34,310 nucleotides of DNA from an uncultured Alphaproteobacteria bacterium (GTDB lineage: Bacteria > Pseudomonadota > Alphaproteobacteria > Rhizobiales > Ancalomicrobiaceae). The stretch's first letter is position 1, and each line of letters begins with the position of its first letter. Positions 14,376 to 23,800 of the stretch are shown here, in pieces. The DNA is taken from positions 1-34,310 of the forward strand of contig CALFRR010000245.1 of assembly GCA_937919435.1 (NCBI GenBank), read 5' to 3'. Both the position numbers and the translations under genes were made by a program. Below the pieces are notes generated by a model, which saw nothing but the letters and a program-made list of their open reading frames with translations, ran no database searches and had not been told where the DNA came from.

Positions 14376-15824
14376 TCAATGTCCGGCCGGCGCCGATGCG
14401 GCGCCCGCGGCCGGTTCGGCGCCCGGCGATGCCGGCCCCGAAGTGCCGCCGATGATCGCGGCTTCGAAGTCCGCCGCGGCGATGAAGAAGTCGCGTTTGG
14501 AATTGATCGCGGCCACGTTGCTCTGCACGCCTTCGCGCGCGATCGTCAGAAGCTCGACGACGTCGATCAGCATTCCGTTGTAGTTCAAGAGAGCCTGCTC
14601 GTTGATCGTCTTGCGCAGAGGAACGATCTTGGTCTGATAGAGCAGAGCGACATCGTGTCTGGTGCGATAGGCCGCGTAGGCCGCTCTGACCTCGGAGCGA
14701 ATGTCGACCGCCTTGGCGAGAAGGAGGTTGGCGGCCTGCATGTAGGTTTCGCGGGCCCTGCGGGTCTCCGGCTCCCCGAGATCGAAGATCGGAATCTGGA
14801 GGTCCAGGCCGGCGCCGCGCTTGAAGGACGTCTCGGTCACGCCGCCCGCCGTGCTGCGGTCGTAGGTTCCTCGAAACGAAACGTCGACGAGCGATACGAC
14901 CCGTGTCGCCTCGACCAGCCCGAGGGATTTCGCGAGAGCCTCCAGTTCGAGGCGCATCGCGGCGAGGTCGACACGCCGGTCGATCGCCTCGGCTTCCGCA
15001 TTCGCGAGTTTCTGGACCTTGGGCAGCTTCGGCAGGGTTCCGGGAAGGCGATAGCCGAGATCGACGCCCCAGAGCCCCATCGCGCGGGTCAGGGCTTCGC
15101 GATCGCTTACCGCGCCCAATCGGGCCTGTGCGAGCTCCCCCGCCACCTCCGCCTGAAACGCGATGGCCCGCGCCTGCTGGATCTTCGTCGCACCGCCGGT
15201 CTCACCGAGCTTCGTGGTCAACTCGGCAATTCCGTTGGCCACCGCCTGCGTCTGCTCGAGGAACGAGACCGTGTTCCGGGATGCCACGGCACGGTACCAC
15301 GCTCGGCGGGTCTCACCGGCCGTTCGGAAGGTCGCCTCGATCGCCTTGCGACGTGCCGCCTCGAACCGCGTACGCGCGATCTCGGAGCGCGCCGGCAACG
15401 TGGCGAGCGCCAAGAGATCGATGGCCAACTTCCGTTCGATCTCGACGGCCGAACCGCTGGCCAACCTGTCGATCCCGATCGTCGGGTTCGGCAACGTGCT
15501 CGCCGCCACACGATCCGCCTCGGCGATCCCCAGGGCATTGTAATCGGCCTGCAGGCCTCGGTTGTTGAGGAGGGCGATCTGAACCGCGGCATCCGCATCG
15601 ATCGGTCGCGCGAGGTAACCGCTCACGCGTCGGCGAGCCGCCGCGGCCTCCTCCGGAGAAGCGATCTTCACCGCGTCCTTGGCGATCGCCCGCGACACCT
15701 CGTCCGTGACGGTGGACATTCCGCCATCCTCGGAGAACGACGCGCAACCGGCGAGACCGAACAGGACGAAGCCGATCGCCAGCCATCGGCGTGAAAGATC
15801 CATTGTGGTCGAGGGTCGGATCAT
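14376..15824 (-). CDS. TolC-family outer-membrane efflux lipoprotein
   Basis: This is a 482-residue outer-membrane channel component. A lipoprotein signal ends at the lipobox LAGC (Cys27). Two long TolC-type repeat regions follow, rich in Ala/Arg/Glu coiled-coil helices (for example IQIALLNNRGLQADY-like and YAAYRTRHDVALLYQ segments). The C-terminus is Ala/Pro/Gly-rich. The start at 15824 overlaps the stop of the small lipoprotein gene (ATGA), which decides it over an upstream in-frame Met and over the internal ATG at 15803. TolC-like lipoproteins of the CusC/CopB type export metal or lipid-linked cargo across the outer membrane. A second TolC-type gene (25268-26545) belongs to the CusBA operon, so this one probably serves the CopA/oxidase operon; its inner partner is not obvious. 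Confidence 0.85.
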   Translation of the reverse strand: MIRPSTTMDLSRRWLAIGFVLFGLAGCASFSEDGGMSTVTDEVSRAIAKDAVKIASPEEAAAARRRVSGYLARPIDADAAVQIALLNNRGLQADYNALGIAEADRVAASTLPNPTIGIDRLASGSAVEIERKLAIDLLALATLPARSEIARTRFEAARRKAIEATFRTAGETRRAWYRAVASRNTVSFLEQTQAVANGIAELTTKLGETGGATKIQQARAIAFQAEVAGELAQARLGAVSDREALTRAMGLWGVDLGYRLPGTLPKLPKVQKLANAEAEAIDRRVDLAAMRLELEALAKSLGLVEATRVVSLVDVSFRGTYDRSTAGGVTETSFKRGAGLDLQIPIFDLGEPETRRARETYMQAANLLLAKAVDIRSEVRAAYAAYRTRHDVALLYQTKIVPLRKTINEQALLNYNGMLIDVVELLTIAREGVQSNVAAINSKRDFFIAAADFEAAIIGGTSGPASPGAEPAAGAASAPAGH

Positions 15825-16042
15825 TCTGCCGCCCCCGACTTCGGTGAGACCGAGCGATTGCTGTCGGCCCACGGCTTCGGTTCGGCCGGCATCAGATCGA
15901 CGAGCCCGCTGGTGGCGGGGGTGTGTCGCAGCGAGCCGACGGGCACGGTCGAGTCGGAGGGGTCCGGCCCGACCATGACACCGGGCGTACCGGCGCATGC
16001 GGAGAGCGTGGCGGCCAAAGCCACCAGCAACAATGTCTTCAT
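15821..16042 (-). CDS. Small copper-operon lipoprotein
   Basis: This 73-residue protein has a clear lipoprotein signal peptide (MKTLLLVALAATLSACAG, lipobox LSAC, Cys16). The mature part has no recognisable domain and is rich in Pro/Ser/Asp, with a short hydrophobic SGLVDLM segment. I use the ATG at 16042 because it begins the signal peptide; no strong ribosome binding site precedes it, and a longer in-frame start at 16159 would bury the signal. It ends by overlapping the TolC-type gene by 4 bp. Small lipoproteins preceding TolC-type genes in copper clusters may help assemble or anchor the outer-membrane channel, but that is only inferred. Confidence 0.7.
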   Translation of the reverse strand: MKTLLLVALAATLSACAGTPGVMVGPDPSDSTVPVGSLRHTPATSGLVDLMPAEPKPWADSNRSVSPKSGAAE

Positions 16043-16183
16043 GGGAGAAACTCTGGACAGCGTGTCGACGCGAGGCGGCATGGCCGCCTTCGTTGATCCC
16101 GACCGGCGCTCAGCCGATGGGACGCGGACGGCGCACATTCCCACGACGGGCGATATCATCGCCGCGTCGGAGGACGTCGCCGA

Positions 16184-16594
16184 TCAAGCTGCAGAGATGC
16201 GGGGGGGACGCTCGAGACGCGACCGATCCACACCCTCGCGCTCTTCGATCACGAGTGTGGCACCGGCAGCGAGCTCGAACCGCGGTATGGTGAACGCCTC
16301 GAAGATCGCTGCCACCGCCAAATGACAAGCCAACGCACAGCACGAACCCGCGAGTTTGTCGTGCGCATGGTCACTCGAGCACCGATCTTGCGCGTCGTCC
16401 CCGCATTGGCCACCGACCAGATCGTGGTCGTGATCCTTCTCGTGCTCGAGGCCCGCAACGGTGACCCGTTCGTGGTGGCCCGCCGGTAGCGGAGCGAAGG
16501 TGGACCGCCCGCTGACCACGCCCCAGCCGACGCTCGTCACCACGAAGGCGACGGCGATCGAGACGAGTACGAGTTGGCGAAGCAGGTGCGGCAT
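16184..16594 (-). CDS. Small Cys/His-rich exported protein
   Basis: This 136-residue protein has an N-terminal hydrophobic segment (LVLVSIAVAFVVTSVGWGVV) that is a signal peptide or membrane anchor. It then has a His/Asp-rich stretch (HEKDHDHDLVGG), two Cys-bearing segments (QCGDDAQDRC, SCCALACHLA) and a Pro/Arg tail (GVDRSRLERPPR). I know no named function; small Cys/His-rich secreted proteins of this sort are frequent in copper islands and may bind metal. The ATG at 16594 (MPHLLRQL) is preferred over the upstream in-frame start at 16630 because the signal begins there. It shares its tail motif with the protein at 27229-27645. Confidence 0.68.
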   Translation of the reverse strand: MPHLLRQLVLVSIAVAFVVTSVGWGVVSGRSTFAPLPAGHHERVTVAGLEHEKDHDHDLVGGQCGDDAQDRCSSDHAHDKLAGSCCALACHLAVAAIFEAFTIPRFELAAGATLVIEEREGVDRSRLERPPRISAA

Positions 16595-16664
16595 CGTGAA
16601 AACCCTTACATGCGGAGTGGCTCGATGCAAGGGGAGATCTGCGGGCGCGAGATCCGTCCGGCGG

Positions 16665-17207
16665 TCAGGACGGTGTTCTGCGCCACCTGCCCGGCAGCAT
16701 GGCGCTCAACACACCGTCCCGCAGGACGATCGCATGGAAGAGGGCGGCCGCGACATGGAGGCTCGCGAGGACCCAGAGAAGTCGGATTCCGAGCCGATGG
16801 ATCGGGGCGGCCGCCCCGGTCACGTACATCGCCAGGAACCCGGTGATCGGCAACACCAGGATGAGGAGATAGAGGCAAGCGTGCGTGACCCCGGCCGCCA
16901 GGTCGAGGATCCCGCGGCGGTACCCCGGTTCGACCGAACGGCCGGCGTCGAACGCCCCCCGACGGAGCCAGAGACGCAGGCAGGCGGCGAGGAAGATCAG
17001 TCCCCCCGACACCGCGTGGACCTTGTGGAGCACTAGATCGACCGGTTGCGGGGCGAGGCCGAAGTGATGGGCGACATGCGTGCGAGCGATCGCCCAGGCG
17101 GTGGGGATCTGCGCGAGGCACAGCCCCACCACCGACCAGTGCAGGATCTTCTGCATCGGCGACCATTTCTCGCGGCCGTCGAGCGGCATGATCTTCCCAT
17201 CCTGCAT
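16665..17207 (-). CDS. Cytochrome b561-family membrane protein
   Basis: This 180-residue membrane protein has four predicted transmembrane helices (about 23-41, 61-80, 105-128 and 142-162). It carries the spaced His pattern of bacterial b561 haem proteins: His23 in ILHWSVVG, His61 and His64 in LHKVHAVSG, His109 in THACLYLLI, and His151 and His158 in LHVAAALFHA. Such proteins carry electrons between quinol and periplasmic partners. Its place directly after the copper ATPase suggests that it reduces or balances copper or oxidase redox chemistry, but no such role is proven here. The start at 17207 is preceded by AAGGGG; a GTG at 17237, 1 bp after the ATPase stop, is an alternative. Confidence 0.88.
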   Translation of the reverse strand: MQDGKIMPLDGREKWSPMQKILHWSVVGLCLAQIPTAWAIARTHVAHHFGLAPQPVDLVLHKVHAVSGGLIFLAACLRLWLRRGAFDAGRSVEPGYRRGILDLAAGVTHACLYLLILVLPITGFLAMYVTGAAAPIHRLGIRLLWVLASLHVAAALFHAIVLRDGVLSAMLPGRWRRTPS

Positions 17208-17238
17208 CCGGTGACGCCCCTTTCCGTCGAGCCGCACT

Positions 17239-19674
17239 TCACCCCAGCGAGACGCCGCGCAGTCGCGAGGCGTTGCCGACGACGCTCACCGACGACAGCG
17301 CCATCGCCGCGGCGGCGACGATCGGCGACAGGGTGATGCCGAAGGCCGGGTAGAGAATCCCCGCGGCGATCGGCACGCCGGCGAGATTGTAGACGAAGGC
17401 GAAGAACAGGTTCTGCCGGATGTTGGTCATCGTCGCCCGGCCGAGCTCGCGGGCCTGGACGATGCCCATGAGATCGCCGCGCAGCAGCGTCATGCCGGCG
17501 CTCTCCATGGCGACGTCGGTTCCCGTTCCCATGGCGATGCCGACGTCGGCCGCGGCGAGGGCCGGCGCGTCGTTGACGCCGTCGCCGGCCATGGCGACGA
17601 CCCGTCCGGACGTCCTCAGCGCGGCGACGATCCGGCCCTTGTCCTCGGGCAGCACCTCGGCCTCGACGTCGTCGATGCCGAGCCGCGCGGCCACCGCCGC
17701 AGCGGTGGTGCGGTTGTCGCCGGTCAGCATCACGATTCGAATGCCGGCGGCGTGGAGCGCGCGAACCGCGTCCGGCGTCGAAGCCTTGATCGGATCGGCG
17801 ACGGCGACGACCCCGGCCGGCCGACCGTCGACCGCCGCCAGGATCGCCGTGGCGCCGTCACCGCGCAGACGATCGGCCGTGGCTTCGATCCCCGAAGCGT
17901 CGATCCCGAGCCCGCCGAGGAAGCGGGCGTTGCCCAGCGCTACGGTGCGTCCATCGATCCGACCGATGACGCCGAGGCCGGAGGGAGCGTCGAAGTCGGC
18001 GACCGGCAGAAGCGAGAGGCTGCGGTCCTGCGCCGCGGCGACGATCGCCGCGGCGAGCGGGTGTTCGCTCGCTTGCTCGAGGCTGGCGGCGAGCCGAAGC
18101 AGTTCGGCCTCGTCGAAGCCGCCGACCACCTCGACCGAAGTGACGCGGGGGCGGCCCTCGGTCAGCGTCCCGGTCTTGTCGACCACTACCACGTCGACCT
18201 TCTCCATGCGCTCCAGAGCCTCGGCGTTCTTGATCAGGACGCCGGCCTGCGCGCCACGCCCGACGCCGACCATGATCGACATGGGCGTCGCCAGACCGAG
18301 GGCGCAGGGACAGGCGATGATCAGCACGCCGACGGCGGCGATCAGGCCCCAGGTCATCGCCGGCTCCGGCCCGAAGATCGTCCAGACCACGAAGGCGAGC
18401 ACCGCGACCGCCACGACTGCCGGGACGAACCAGGCGGAGACGCGGTCGGCGAGCCGCTGGATGGGCGCCCGTGAGCGCTGCGCCTTGGCCACCATCTGGA
18501 CGATCTGCGCCAACATCGTGTCCTGGCCGACCTTGTCGGCGCGCATCACGAAGGAGCCCTGACCGTTCAGTGTTCCGCCGATCACACGCGCTCCCGGCTC
18601 CTTGACCACCGGCAGCGACTCTCCGGTGACCAGAGCTTCGTCGACGTTCGAGCGGCCCTCGATCACCTCGCCGTCGAGCGGCACCTTGTCGCCGGGGCGC
18701 ACTCTGAGCCGGTCACCGACCGTGACCTCGCCGAGCGAGACCTCCGTCTCCGATCCGTCAGCGGCGATGCGGCGTGCCGTCGCCGGGGCGAGTTCGAGCA
18801 GCGCCCGGATCGCCCCAGAAGTCTGTTCGCGGGCCCGAAGTTCGAGCACCTGGCCGAGCAGCACCAGGACGGTGATCACCGCAGCGGCCTCGAAGTAGAC
18901 GGCGACCGATCCGTCGTGGCCGCGGAATGCCGGCGGGAAGACACCCGGAGCGACGGTCGCGATCACGCTGTAGACCCAGGCGATGCCGGTTCCCATGGCG
19001 ATCAGGGTGAACATGTTGAGCGAGCGCCGGACGAGCGAGAGCCAGCCGCGCACGAAGAAGGGCCAACCCGCCCACAGAACCACCGGGGTGGAGATCGCCG
19101 CCTGCAACCAGTTCGACTGCACGCCGCCGAGGAATCGGTCGAGGCCGAGCACATGACCGCCCATCTCGAGGGCGACGACCGGCAGAGCCAGGGCGAGGCC
19201 GATCCAGAACCGGCGCGTCATGTCGCGCAGTTCTTCGCTCGGTCCGGTCTCGGCGGTGGCGATCTCGGGTTCGAGTGCCATGCCGCAGATCGGGCAACTG
19301 CCGGGTCCGATCTGGCGGACCTCGGGGTGCATGGGGCAGGTGTAGATCGTCCCCGCCGGCACGGCCGGGGTGACGGGGGCGGGCCCTCCGAGGTAGCGTT
19401 CCGGATCTTTCTCGAACTTGGTTCGGCAACCGGCGGAGCAGAAGAAGTACTCCTGTCCACGATGGACGGAACGATGCTCGGACGTCGGGTCGACCGACAT
19501 TCCGCAGACCGGGTCGACGTGGGTGCCGGCGCCCGCACCGTGAGCGGTGGGCTCGGCGAGGACCGGTCCGTGGCGGTGGGCATGTCCGGCTCCGTTCGCT
19601 CCGCCGCCGCAGCAGGCATGCGGCTGCGCTTCGGCACCGGTGGCCGGGTGATGATGTTGATGGTGATCGGTCAT
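17239..19674 (-). CDS. copA: P1B-type copper-exporting ATPase
   Basis: This 811-residue ATPase pumps Cu(I) from cytoplasm to periplasm. In order, it has a His/Cys-rich tail (1-48), a YHS-type domain (VDPVCGMSV at 53-61, FFCSAGCRTKF at 77-87), a short heavy-metal-binding motif (YTCPMHPEV, then GSCPICGMALEP, 111-135), the membrane metal site CPC (455-457), the phosphorylation site DKTGTLT (Asp499), and near the C-terminus GDGVNDAPAL. YN in the last helices (FVYNLAGVP) and MALSS after it complete the Cu(I) P1B-1 signature. There is no CxxC HMA domain at the N-terminus; the YHS domain takes its place. The ATG at 19674 has GAGGAG 8 bases upstream; 20 extra codons upstream are not supported. A CueR-type operator lies about 60 bp upstream. 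Confidence 0.95.
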   Translation of the reverse strand: MTDHHQHHHPATGAEAQPHACCGGGANGAGHAHRHGPVLAEPTAHGAGAGTHVDPVCGMSVDPTSEHRSVHRGQEYFFCSAGCRTKFEKDPERYLGGPAPVTPAVPAGTIYTCPMHPEVRQIGPGSCPICGMALEPEIATAETGPSEELRDMTRRFWIGLALALPVVALEMGGHVLGLDRFLGGVQSNWLQAAISTPVVLWAGWPFFVRGWLSLVRRSLNMFTLIAMGTGIAWVYSVIATVAPGVFPPAFRGHDGSVAVYFEAAAVITVLVLLGQVLELRAREQTSGAIRALLELAPATARRIAADGSETEVSLGEVTVGDRLRVRPGDKVPLDGEVIEGRSNVDEALVTGESLPVVKEPGARVIGGTLNGQGSFVMRADKVGQDTMLAQIVQMVAKAQRSRAPIQRLADRVSAWFVPAVVAVAVLAFVVWTIFGPEPAMTWGLIAAVGVLIIACPCALGLATPMSIMVGVGRGAQAGVLIKNAEALERMEKVDVVVVDKTGTLTEGRPRVTSVEVVGGFDEAELLRLAASLEQASEHPLAAAIVAAAQDRSLSLLPVADFDAPSGLGVIGRIDGRTVALGNARFLGGLGIDASGIEATADRLRGDGATAILAAVDGRPAGVVAVADPIKASTPDAVRALHAAGIRIVMLTGDNRTTAAAVAARLGIDDVEAEVLPEDKGRIVAALRTSGRVVAMAGDGVNDAPALAAADVGIAMGTGTDVAMESAGMTLLRGDLMGIVQARELGRATMTNIRQNLFFAFVYNLAGVPIAAGILYPAFGITLSPIVAAAAMALSSVSVVGNASRLRGVSLG

Positions 19675-19732
19675 TTTCGGCTCCTCGACATGCGAGCGAA
19701 ATCGCCTCTTGCTCGACTGTTCGTCAGGCTGC

Positions 19733-19756
19733 ACCTTCCCATCATGGGAAGGTCAA
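19733..19756 (-). promoter_or_regulatory. CueR-type operator/promoter for copA
   Basis: ACCTTCCC (19733-19740) and GGGAAGGT (19746-19753) form a perfect 8-bp dyad around ATCAT. On the minus strand TTGACC (19756-19751) is a -35 that overlaps the dyad, followed after an unusually long ~19-20-bp spacer by the -10 region. This is the layout of MerR/CueR-activated promoters: the ACCTTCC/GGAAGGT arms are the known CueR box. It faces copA, with the cueR-like gene diverging on the other side. Confidence 0.85.
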
Positions 19757-19842
19757 TACCCTCCTTTCGCCATCACCGCCGTCTCCAACCCGTCCGATCC
19801 ACCCCGGAGGACGACCGCATCGTCGAGAAGGAACGCCTCGTC

Positions 19843-20244
19843 ATGAACATCGGTGAAGCGGCTCGGACCTCGGGCGTCAGCGCCAAGATGATCCGCCACT
19901 ACGAAGCCAGCGGCTTGCTCCGCCCGGCGGCACGCCGCTCGAACGGCTATCGCGACTACGGCGAAGTCGACGTCCGCGAACTGCAATTCATCCGACGCGC
20001 CCGAAACATGGGCTTCGCCACCATCGAAATCATCGACCTCCTTTCGCTGTGGCGTGATCGCAGCCGCGCCAGTCGCGACGTCCACCACTTGGCGGCGAGG
20101 CATCTCGCCGATCTCGAGACCCGTATCGCCGAGATGCAGGCGATGGCTCGGACGCTCGGCCGGCTGGTCACCGCCTGCCACGGCGACGAACGGCCCGAAT
20201 GCCCGATCCTCGACGATCTCGGGAGATGTCCGCCGTCGGAATGA
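19843..20244 (+). CDS. cueR: MerR-family Cu(I)-responsive regulator, CueR-like
   Basis: This 133-residue MerR-type activator has an N-terminal winged HTH (NIGEAARTSGVSAKMIRHYE, then GLLRP and RRSNGYRDYGE), a middle helix, and a metal-binding loop at the C-terminus. The loop has Cys112 and Cys120 spaced exactly C-x7-C, and Ser77 sits at the Cu(I)-type discriminator position, as in E. coli CueR numbering. That spacing and Ser77 favour Cu(I)/Ag(I) over Zn or Hg. It diverges from copA, and the operator at 19733-19753 lies between them. The ATG at 19843 starts the canonical NIGEAA motif. It probably activates copA and perhaps its own gene when cytoplasmic Cu(I) rises. Confidence 0.92.
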   Translation: MNIGEAARTSGVSAKMIRHYEASGLLRPAARRSNGYRDYGEVDVRELQFIRRARNMGFATIEIIDLLSLWRDRSRASRDVHHLAARHLADLETRIAEMQAMARTLGRLVTACHGDERPECPILDDLGRCPPSE

Positions 20245-20327
20245 CCGTCGGGGTCACACGTCGAACACCGCCCGTTCCGTCGAGATCGTCGGCCCTCGCG
20301 TCGAGCACGTACCGGCCCGCAAGAAGT

Positions 20328-20358
20328 GAACGGCGGCGAGGCAACGTCGCCGCCGTTC
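20328..20358. terminator. GC-rich hairpin between cueR and cusF
   Basis: GAACGGCGGCGA (20328-20339) and TCGCCGCCGTTC (20347-20358) form a perfect 12-bp stem with a 7-base loop between two convergent genes. It is a likely bidirectional terminator, though without a T-run on either side. The rest of 20245-20504 holds no gene. Confidence 0.6.
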
Positions 20359-20504
20359 GACGTGGCACTGGAGGGGTCAGTATCCGGTGCCGCGCCATTC
20401 CGTCCGGCGACGATCCCGTCGGCACGGCCGGCGGCGAGCATCGCACGCACCCTTGATCGTCGACCGCATCGGCAACGGCACGGCGACCGAGGGCGAAGAT
20501 CCGC

Positions 20505-20807
20505 TCACTTCTCCGGTTCGATCTTGTCGATCAGCCACACGCCGCCGGCGCCCTTGGCGACGGTGAAGGCGACGCTGTCGCCGGCCTTGAACGGCTTCAG
20601 ATCGATCGCGGGCGCGACGCCGAAGTCCATGGTCATGGCCGGCCAGCCGATCGCGGCGATCGGGCCGTGGGTCAGGTTGATGACGTGTTTGGCGGGATCG
20701 ACGCGGTTGACCTTGCCGGTGGTGCCGCCCTTGTCCTGGGCGAGGCCGAGCGAGGGCGCCAGAGCGACGGCGGCGGCGAGAGCGAAAGCGGTGAAGGTCC
20801 GGATCAT
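20505..20807 (-). CDS. cusF: CusF-like periplasmic copper chaperone
   Basis: This 100-residue exported protein has a signal peptide (residues 1-23, ending in LGLAQ) and a CusF domain. The metal site is complete: His47 in THGPI, Trp55 in IGWPAM, Met58 and Met60 in MTM. This is the classical His/Trp/Met/Met set for Cu(I)/Ag(I). It would deliver periplasmic Cu(I) to the CusBA pump. It is the last gene of the leftward cusCBA cluster, 11 bp downstream of cusA, with GAGGAG 7 bases before the ATG. Compare the first CusF-like protein (12168-12452), which has Met in place of this Trp. Confidence 0.92.
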   Translation of the reverse strand: MIRTFTAFALAAAVALAPSLGLAQDKGGTTGKVNRVDPAKHVINLTHGPIAAIGWPAMTMDFGVAPAIDLKPFKAGDSVAFTVAKGAGGVWLIDKIEPEK

Positions 20808-20818
20808 CGAGAAGCTCC

Positions 20819-23800
20819 TCAGGGGATGGGTTCGGGTTCGGGGGTGGGAAGAGCGGCCGGAGTGGCCGGAGCGCGCGGGGCATGGGCCTCGCGAGCCTTG
20901 ACCAGCGCGTAGATCGCCGGGATGACCAGAAGCGTGAGGATCGTCGACGACACCATGCCGCCGATCATCGGCACGGCGATGCGCTGCATCACCTCCGAAC
21001 CGGTGCCGTCCGACCACATGATCGGCAGGAGCCCCGCCATGATGGCGACGACCGTCATCATCTTCGGGCGCACCCGTTCGACCGCGCCCTCCATGATCGC
21101 GTCGTAGACGTCGCCGATGGTCAGCGGCAGCCCTTCGGTCCGGCGCTTCTCCTTGATCGCCTCGAAAGCGTGGTCGAGGTAGATCAGCATGACCACGCCG
21201 GTTTCGGCGGCGACGCCGGCCAGCGCGATGAAACCGACCGCCACCGCGACCGAGAGGTTGAAGCCGAGAAGGTCCATGTACCAGATGCCGCCGACCAGGG
21301 CGAACGGCAGCGAGGCCATGACGATCAACGTTTCGGTGATGCGGCGGAAGTTCATGTAGAGCAGAAGGAAGATCAATCCGATCGTCACGGGCACGACGAC
21401 CTTCAGCTTCTCCTTGGCGCGCTCCATGTATTCGAACTGACCGCTCCAGGTGACGTAGTAGCCCTGGGGCATCTTGACCTGGGTGTCGACCGCCTTGCGG
21501 GCATCGGCGACGTAGCCGCCGATGTCGCGGCCGTGAATGTCGACGAAGATGTAGGCCGAGAGCAGCGCGTTCTCGGTGCGGATCGTCGCCGGCCCCTTGG
21601 CCAGACGGATCTCGGCCAGTTGGCCGAGCGGAACGGCGGCGCCGCCTTCCGGATGGAGCAGGATGCCGCGCGAGATGGCGTCGGGATCCGAGCGCAGGTC
21701 GCGGGGATAGCGCACGTTGACCGAGAAGCGCTCACGGCCTTCGACGGTCGTCGTCACCATCTCGCCGCCGAGAGCCGTGAGGATGACCTCCTGGACGTCG
21801 CCGATCGACAGGCCGTAGCGCGCCAATTGGTCCCGCTTCGGCTCGATCTCGAGGTAGAAGCCGCCACCGATGCGTTCGGCATAGGCGCTGGTCGTCCCCG
21901 GAACCTGCTTGACCACGGTCTCGATCTCGCGGGCGACGCGTTCCATCTCGTCGAGGTCCTTGCCGAAGACCTTGATGCCGATCGGCGTGCGGATGCCGGT
22001 CGACAGCATGTCGGTGCGCGCCTTGAGCGGCATCGTCCAGGCGTTGGAGATGCCGGGCAGTTGCAAGGCCCTGTCCATCTCGGCGATCAGACCCTCGGCG
22101 GTGAGGCCCGGCCGCCACTCCGACTTGGGCTTCAGATCGATCACCGTCTCGAACATCTCGGTCGGCGCCGGATCGGTCGCGGTGGCGGCGCGGCCGGCCT
22201 TGCCGTAGACGGTCGCCACCTCGGGGAAGCTCTTGATGATGCGGTCCTGGACCTGGAGCAGTTCGGCCGCCTTGGTGATCGACAGGCCGGGCAGCGTCGA
22301 CGGCATGTAGAGAATCGTCCCCTCGTCGAGGGCCGGCATGAACTCGCTGCCGAGCCGCATCGCCGGGACGACGCTGACCCCGAGCACGGCCAGGGCCAGA
22401 ACGATGGTCGCCACCTTGGCCCTGAGCACCAGCCGAATGATCGGCCGATAGAGCCAGATCAGGAACCGGTTCACCGGGTTCTTCTGCTCCGGCAGGATCC
22501 GTCCGCGGACGAACAGCAACATCAGCACCGGCACGAGCGTCACCGACAGGAAGGCGGCGCCGGCCATGGAGAAGGTCTTGGTGAAGGCGAGCGGCTTGAA
22601 CAGCCGTCCTTCCTGGGCTTCGAGCGTGAACACCGGCAGGAACGACACGGTGATGACCAGGAGCGAGAAGAACAGCGCCGGCCCGACCTCGACCGCCGCC
22701 TCGATCAGCGTCGCCGCGCGCGACGCGCCCGGCGGGGCGTGTTCCAGCCGTTTGTGGGCGTTCTCGATCATGACGATCGAGGCGTCGACCATGGCGCCGA
22801 CGGCGATGGCGATGCCGCCGAGGCTCATGATGTTGGAGGTCATCCCCATCGTGTTCATGATCATCACCGCGATCATCACGCCGATCGGCAGGGTGATGAT
22901 GGCGACGAGCGCGCTGCGGACATGGAGCAGGAAGACGATACAGACGAGCGCGACGATGACGCTCTCCTCGATCAGCGTGCGCTTCAGGTTGTCGACGGCC
23001 CGCAGGATCAGATCGGAGCGGTCGTAGACCGAGGTGATCGACACGCCCTCGGGGAGGCCGGCCGACAGTTCGGCGATCTTGGCCTTGACGTTGTCGATCA
23101 CCTGGAGGGCGTTCTGGCCGAAACGCTGCAGAGCGATGCCGCTGACCACTTCCCCCTCGCCGTCGAGCTCGGTCAGCCCGCGGCGTTCGTCCGGCCCGAT
23201 CTCGACGCGGGCGACGTCGCGAACCAGGATCGGTGTGCCACGATCGACCTTGAGCACCACACCTTCGATGTCGGTGACGCCCTTCAGATAGCCGTGGCCG
23301 CGGACGACGTATTCGGTCTCGGCCATCTCGACGACGCGACCGCCGACGTCCTGATTGCTCGACCGGATCGCTTGGCGAACCTTGGCGAGCGAGATGCCGT
23401 AGGCCTGCAGCTTCTGCGGATCGACGACCACCTGATACTGCTGGACGAAGCCGCCGACGCTGGCCACCTCGGCGACGCCTTCCGCCTTGGTGATCTGGTA
23501 GCGCAGGTACCAGTCCTGCAACGTCCTGAGCTCGGCGAGCGTCCGGTTCTTCGCCGTCAGCACGTATTGGTAGACCCAACCGACGCCGGTGGCGTCCGGT
23601 CCGAGCGTCGGCGTCACGCCCTCCGGCAGGCGCTTGGCGGCGAAGTTGAGATATTCGAGGACCCGCGACCGCGCCCAATAGATGTCGGTGCCGTCCTCGA
23701 AGATGATGTAGACGAAGGAGGCGCCGAAGAAGGAGAAGCCGCGCACCACCTTCGACTTCGGCACGCTCAGCATCGCCGTGGTCAAGGGATAGGTGACCTG

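Noticed and set aside
14235..15794. Plus-strand frame of 519 codons opposite the TolC-type gene
   Set aside because: Antisense shadow; the minus strand carries the lipobox and TolC pattern.
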